17,151 nucleotides of DNA. It comes from an uncultured Coprococcus sp. (GTDB taxonomy: Bacteria; Bacillota; Clostridia; Lachnospirales; Lachnospiraceae). The DNA lies in the NCBI GenBank assembly GCA_900548315.1, contig URJU01000027.1, positions 1 through 17,151 of the forward strand, in the 5' to 3' direction. Both the position numbers and the translations under genes were made by a program. This document shows, piece by piece, positions 14,671 through 17,151 of this stretch. Numbering within the stretch: the first letter of the stretch is position 1; every line of letters starts with the position of its first letter. The notes beneath the pieces are model-generated. The model was not told where the DNA came from, searched no databases, and saw only the letters and a list, made by a program, of their open reading frames with translations.

Positions 14671-15432
14671 CTAGACATGGCATGTGCCATCCCGGAGCAA
14701 CTTTATGAAGTTCCCCGGTGTATATCCCGTATACCACTTGAATTCTCTCTGAAAATGCGCCTGATCCGAATATCCCATTCCTTCCATATAATTTGAAATG
14801 TTCTCCTTTGGATCTTCAAACATCCTGGTCACCGTCTCTCTTATCCTAACTATCCTCGAAAATTCCTTCGGTCCTTTTCCTACCTCAGCGGCAAATGTCC
14901 TGTGTACATGTCTCACTGTACACCCCACCGCATCTGCCAGCTCTGGTAGACTAACATGTCCATAATTTTCACAGATCATTTTCTCCAAAGTCTCAGTTCT
15001 GGAGCTCACCATGTTATCAACATCCCAAATATCTTGACATTCTGCCACTATTTCCGCTATCTCATCAGCTATCACAGCTGTGATGTTCTCTGTCTGCACA
15101 TTGTCTCCCTGTCTGTATCTGTTCAACAACAAGGATATTTTTTTTAATATGTTTTCATCTAGGGCATCACACCTGAAATTCATATCAGGCTGAACAATTG
15201 CAAATGCACAGCTTTTGCCGATCACCTGAGCTGCACTCAACTCATGCAGCCGTATGGCACGTATGCCCCCCGATATATAGACTATCCCTATACCGTGTAA
15301 TTCCTGCGGTACTAATCTTATGCCAGAAAGACAGTATCCCGCCATAACCACGATCTTCCGTCCGTCTCTTTCAACCTTTCGCTGCCTTACATCATCACAA
15401 AAATTAACATTCAATAAAATCTGATGTGTCAA
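14671..15432 (-). CDS. AraC-family transcriptional regulator
   Basis: A 253-residue DNA-binding regulator. The C-terminal AraC domain (about 145-245) has two helix-turn-helix units: SLPELADAVGCTVRHVHRTF at 161-180 and the second at about 211-233. The family signature GYSDQAHFQREFKWYTGYTPGNF spans 220-242. The N-terminal 140 residues resemble a small ligand-sensing or dimerisation region but carry no motif I can name. The start is TTG at 15432, preceded by GGAGGTG six bases upstream. The gene sits on the opposite strand between glnK and amtB, and a 9-bp inverted repeat lies at its presumed promoter. Control of the neighbouring ammonium genes is possible, but AraC proteins more often govern carbon or stress genes, so the target is uncertain. 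Confidence 0.9.
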   Translation of the reverse strand: MTHQILLNVNFCDDVRQRKVERDGRKIVVMAGYCLSGIRLVPQELHGIGIVYISGGIRAIRLHELSAAQVIGKSCAFAIVQPDMNFRCDALDENILKKISLLLNRYRQGDNVQTENITAVIADEIAEIVAECQDIWDVDNMVSSRTETLEKMICENYGHVSLPELADAVGCTVRHVHRTFAAEVGKGPKEFSRIVRIRETVTRMFEDPKENISNYMEGMGYSDQAHFQREFKWYTGYTPGNFIKLLRDGTCHV

Positions 15433-15469
15433 TGTACACCTCCGTATTATTTTTTTATCTTTGTCAGTA

Positions 15470-15503
15470 TATTTACTTCATTTTTTTAAACCTAAAGTAA
15501 ATA
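15470..15503. repeat. Inverted repeat upstream of AraC-family gene
   Basis: TATTTACTT (15470-15478) and AAGTAAATA (15495-15503) are perfect 9-base arms around a 16-base gap. The left arm meets a candidate minus-strand -10 (TATACT, 15466-15471) of the AraC-family gene. Size and position suit an operator, possibly for autoregulation; no direct evidence. Confidence 0.5.
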
Positions 15504-15560
15504 AAATAAGGTATATTAGTTTATGTCCGATTTTTTCAATATTTTACCATATCCAAATAC

Positions 15561-15566
15561 TATACT
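15561..15566 (+). promoter_or_regulatory. Candidate -10 of the amtB leader transcript
   Basis: TATACT with no convincing -35 at 16-18 bases upstream. It would start a leader of about 180 bases before amtB. The weak -35 suggests activator dependence, or that the true promoter is elsewhere. Confidence 0.3.
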
Positions 15567-15593
15567 CAACCCAAGTTAGTAATTGAGGTGTGG

Positions 15594-15710
15594 CACTGAG
15601 ATAGATAGTGCAGGCATATCTCAGTGACGTACGATCAGATATTATGTGCACAAAGATGTGTTTTGTCAGGATCAAGCCTGGCAGGACGCATCTTTTTTTA
15701 TTATCTGATC
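15594..15710 (+). ncRNA. Structured 5' leader of amtB, putative attenuator
   Basis: Three helices lie between the presumed promoter and amtB. Hairpin I: CACTGAGATA (15594-15603) with TATCTCAGTG (15617-15626), ten perfect pairs around a 13-base loop. Outer helix: GATCAGATA (15633-15641) with TATCTGATC (15702-15710), enclosing the terminator. Terminator: see the separate entry. A small alternative hairpin, GCAC-AAAGAT-GTGT (15648-15661), overlaps the terminator's 5' arm and would block it. No plus-strand gene lies between 14662 and 15750, so the terminator must act on the amtB transcript itself. I do not recognise a known riboswitch class. Control by a ligand, an RNA-binding antiterminator or another signal is inferred. 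Confidence 0.65.
15653..15699 (+). terminator. Strong intrinsic terminator in the amtB leader
   Basis: AAGATGTGTTTTGTCAGG (15653-15670) pairs with CCTGGCAGGACGCATCTT (15677-15694) at all 18 positions (five G-U pairs) over the six-base loop ATCAAG, followed by a seven-T run (15693-15699). It lies 52 bases before the amtB start and ends no upstream gene. Confidence 0.92.
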
Positions 15711-15750
15711 ACTTCCACAACAATGCAATGTATTAAAAGGAGGAATGATT

Positions 15751-17013
15751 ATGGAAGACGTAAGCACAATTGTATTTGGAGTTTGGTTCCTCGTCGGAGC
15801 CGCACTGGTATTCTGGATGCAGGCCGGTTTTGCAATGGTTGAGGCTGGTTTCACAAGAGCAAAGAATGCAGGAAATATCATAATGAAGAATCTCATGGAT
15901 TTCTGTCTCGGTACAGTATCATTCATGATCCTTGGTTCATCACTTCTGCTCGGCAGCAGTGACTGGGCTCTCGGAGGTTTCATCGGAAAACCTTCACTAG
16001 CCCTCTTCCTTGACTACAAAAATTATGACTGGTCAAGCTTTGTATTCAACCTTGTGTTCTGTGCAACAGCAGCAACCATCGTATCAGGAGCCATGGCAGA
16101 GAGAACCAAGTTCTCAGCTTATTGTATATACTCAGCGATCATCTCATTTGTCATCTATCCAATCGAGGCTCACTGGATCTGGGGCGGCGGCTGGCTTGTT
16201 GATATGGGATTCCACGATTTCGCCGGTTCATGTGCAATCCACATGGTAGGTGGTATATCAGCCCTGATAGGAGCAGCATTACTTGGACCTCGTATTGGAA
16301 AGTTCAATAAGAATGAGACAGGTAAGGTAGTAAAGGTTCACACCTTCCCTGGTCATAACCTTCCACTCGGCGCACTCGGTGTATTCATTCTGTGGTTTGG
16401 CTGGTATGGATTCAACGGTGCGGCCGCAACATCAGTTGAGCAGCTCGGAACGATCTTCCTCACAACCACTATCGCACCTGCACTTGCAACAGTTTCTTGT
16501 ATGATCTTCACATGGATCAAATATGGCAAGCCTGATGTGTCAATGTGTCTGAACGCTTCACTCGCAGGTCTTGTCGCCATCACAGCACCTTGTGATACAG
16601 TTGACGCCCTTGGTGCAGCTATCATCGGTATCGTAGCCGGTCTCCTCGTAGTATTCGGAGTATGGCTCTGTGACCACGCATTACATGTTGACGATCCTGT
16701 CGGTGCCGTAGCAGTTCACGGTGTAAATGGTATCTGGGGAACCATCGCAGTTGGTCTTTTCTCAACAACATCTGTTCCAGGAAACGATACAATAACCGGT
16801 CTGTTCTACGGCGGTGGTGTTCATCCACTCCTCATCCAGTTACTTGGAGTCGTATCAGTTGCAGCATGGACAGCAGTTACCATCACCATCGTATTCCTGA
16901 TCATCAAGAAGACCATCGGACTCAGAGTTTCTGAGGAGGAAGAAATCAAGGGTCTCGATCCTACAGAGCACGGTCTTCCTACAGCATACGCTGACTTTGT
17001 TACAACAAAGTAA
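15751..17013 (+). CDS. amtB: Ammonium transporter AmtB
   Basis: A 420-residue inner-membrane channel of the Amt family, about 11 helices, that takes up ammonium as trimers. The pore histidine pair is present: H164 in GSCAIHMVGG and H323 in AVAVHGVNGIWG. Conserved DFAGS starts at D156, and the N-terminal QAGFAMVEAGFTRAKNAGNI matches Gram-positive Amt proteins. The C-terminal tail (about 388-420), GLRVSEEEEIKGLDPTEHG, is the cytoplasmic segment that GlnK contacts in studied systems. The ATG at 15751 has AGGAGG seven bases upstream; the in-frame ATG at 15745 is one base from that site. Expression appears gated by the leader terminator. The gene is followed by its own terminator. glnK, 1.2 kb upstream, is its likely regulator. 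Confidence 0.96.
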   Translation: MEDVSTIVFGVWFLVGAALVFWMQAGFAMVEAGFTRAKNAGNIIMKNLMDFCLGTVSFMILGSSLLLGSSDWALGGFIGKPSLALFLDYKNYDWSSFVFNLVFCATAATIVSGAMAERTKFSAYCIYSAIISFVIYPIEAHWIWGGGWLVDMGFHDFAGSCAIHMVGGISALIGAALLGPRIGKFNKNETGKVVKVHTFPGHNLPLGALGVFILWFGWYGFNGAAATSVEQLGTIFLTTTIAPALATVSCMIFTWIKYGKPDVSMCLNASLAGLVAITAPCDTVDALGAAIIGIVAGLLVVFGVWLCDHALHVDDPVGAVAVHGVNGIWGTIAVGLFSTTSVPGNDTITGLFYGGGVHPLLIQLLGVVSVAAWTAVTITIVFLIIKKTIGLRVSEEEEIKGLDPTEHGLPTAYADFVTTK

Positions 17014-17055
17014 TATCTGGAAACTAACACAAATTTAATCTAGTTACTCACATAT

Positions 17056-17104
17056 AAAAACCGTGATATGAAATCAAATTTAATCTTTCATATCACGGTT
17101 TTTT
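17056..17104 (+). terminator. Intrinsic terminator of amtB
   Basis: AAAAACCGTGATATGAAA (17056-17073) and TTTCATATCACGGTTTTT (17086-17103) form a perfect 18-pair stem with a 12-base loop and U-tract; A residues on the left side make it able to work in both directions. The remaining bases to the contig end show no gene. Confidence 0.92.
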
Positions 17105-17151
17105 ATTTGTTATTTTACATAACTTTTAGCGTCTTTTCTATTTAGCGGTGC

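Noticed and set aside
15591..15611. TGGCAC followed by GTGC upstream of amtB, resembling a sigma-54 promoter
   Set aside because: The GG and GC are separated by 16 bases instead of the required 10, and the bases lie in the leader hairpin.
15644..15735. Possible leader peptide starting at an ATG in the amtB leader
   Set aside because: No Shine-Dalgarno sequence precedes it and there is no run of a regulatory codon.
15624..15842. 72-residue reading frame overlapping the amtB leader and start
   Set aside because: It follows the two arms of the terminator, has no ribosome site and overlaps amtB in another frame.

Overview
This is a 17.1-kb contig end from a low-to-moderate GC Firmicute, most likely a gut Lachnospiraceae bacterium (Coprococcus/Roseburia-like). 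That placement is inferred from the style of the proteins (extended ClpX, CspA-like S8 peptidase, DUF885 lipoprotein, ThrH), AGGAGG-type ribosome sites, TTGACA/TATAAT-type promoters and U-tract terminators. The first 40 bases are not genomic. They are a Nextera (Tn5) sequencing adapter left on the contig, so real sequence starts at about 41.

Layout. (1) 56-4352, minus strand: a tightly packed operon reading polysaccharide deacetylase, folC, HD-domain protein, folP, folB-folK fusion. It covers most of the late folate pathway, with stop/start overlaps suggesting translational coupling; folE is not in the window. (2) 4491-5072, plus: a small Ser/Thr/Asn-rich lipoprotein, ending at a bidirectional hairpin (5111-5150). 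(3) 5151-7049, minus: thrH (phosphoserine phosphatase/homoserine phosphotransferase), an unknown protein and two small two-helix membrane proteins. (4) 7163-9372, minus: a CspA-like subtilase and a small unknown protein. (5) 9524-11368, minus: a DUF885 zinc-peptidase-like lipoprotein with its own promoter and terminator. (6) 11513-12337, minus: mntP under a yybP-ykoY (Mn2+) riboswitch whose P1 helix is exclusive with an intrinsic terminator. (7) 12391-13941, minus: a divergent ClpX with an acidic N-terminal extension, not next to clpP. (8) 14247-17013: glnK (PII) and amtB on the plus strand, separated by an AraC-family regulator on the minus strand. amtB is preceded by a structured leader with a strong terminator only about 50 bases before its ribosome site.

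How they work together. Folate synthesis is one transcription unit, in which the HD protein is a candidate for a step that lacks a standard enzyme. GlnK is the expected cytoplasmic partner of AmtB, although the two are on separate transcripts here, and the amtB leader points to control by attenuation. MntP exports manganese when the riboswitch senses excess. No IS element, phage gene, CRISPR array, tRNA or rRNA was seen; this looks like ordinary chromosomal backbone with notable RNA-level regulation. The best candidates for something undescribed are the amtB leader, the folate-operon HD protein with its cysteine cluster, and the ClpX variant with altered substrate-recognition loops.
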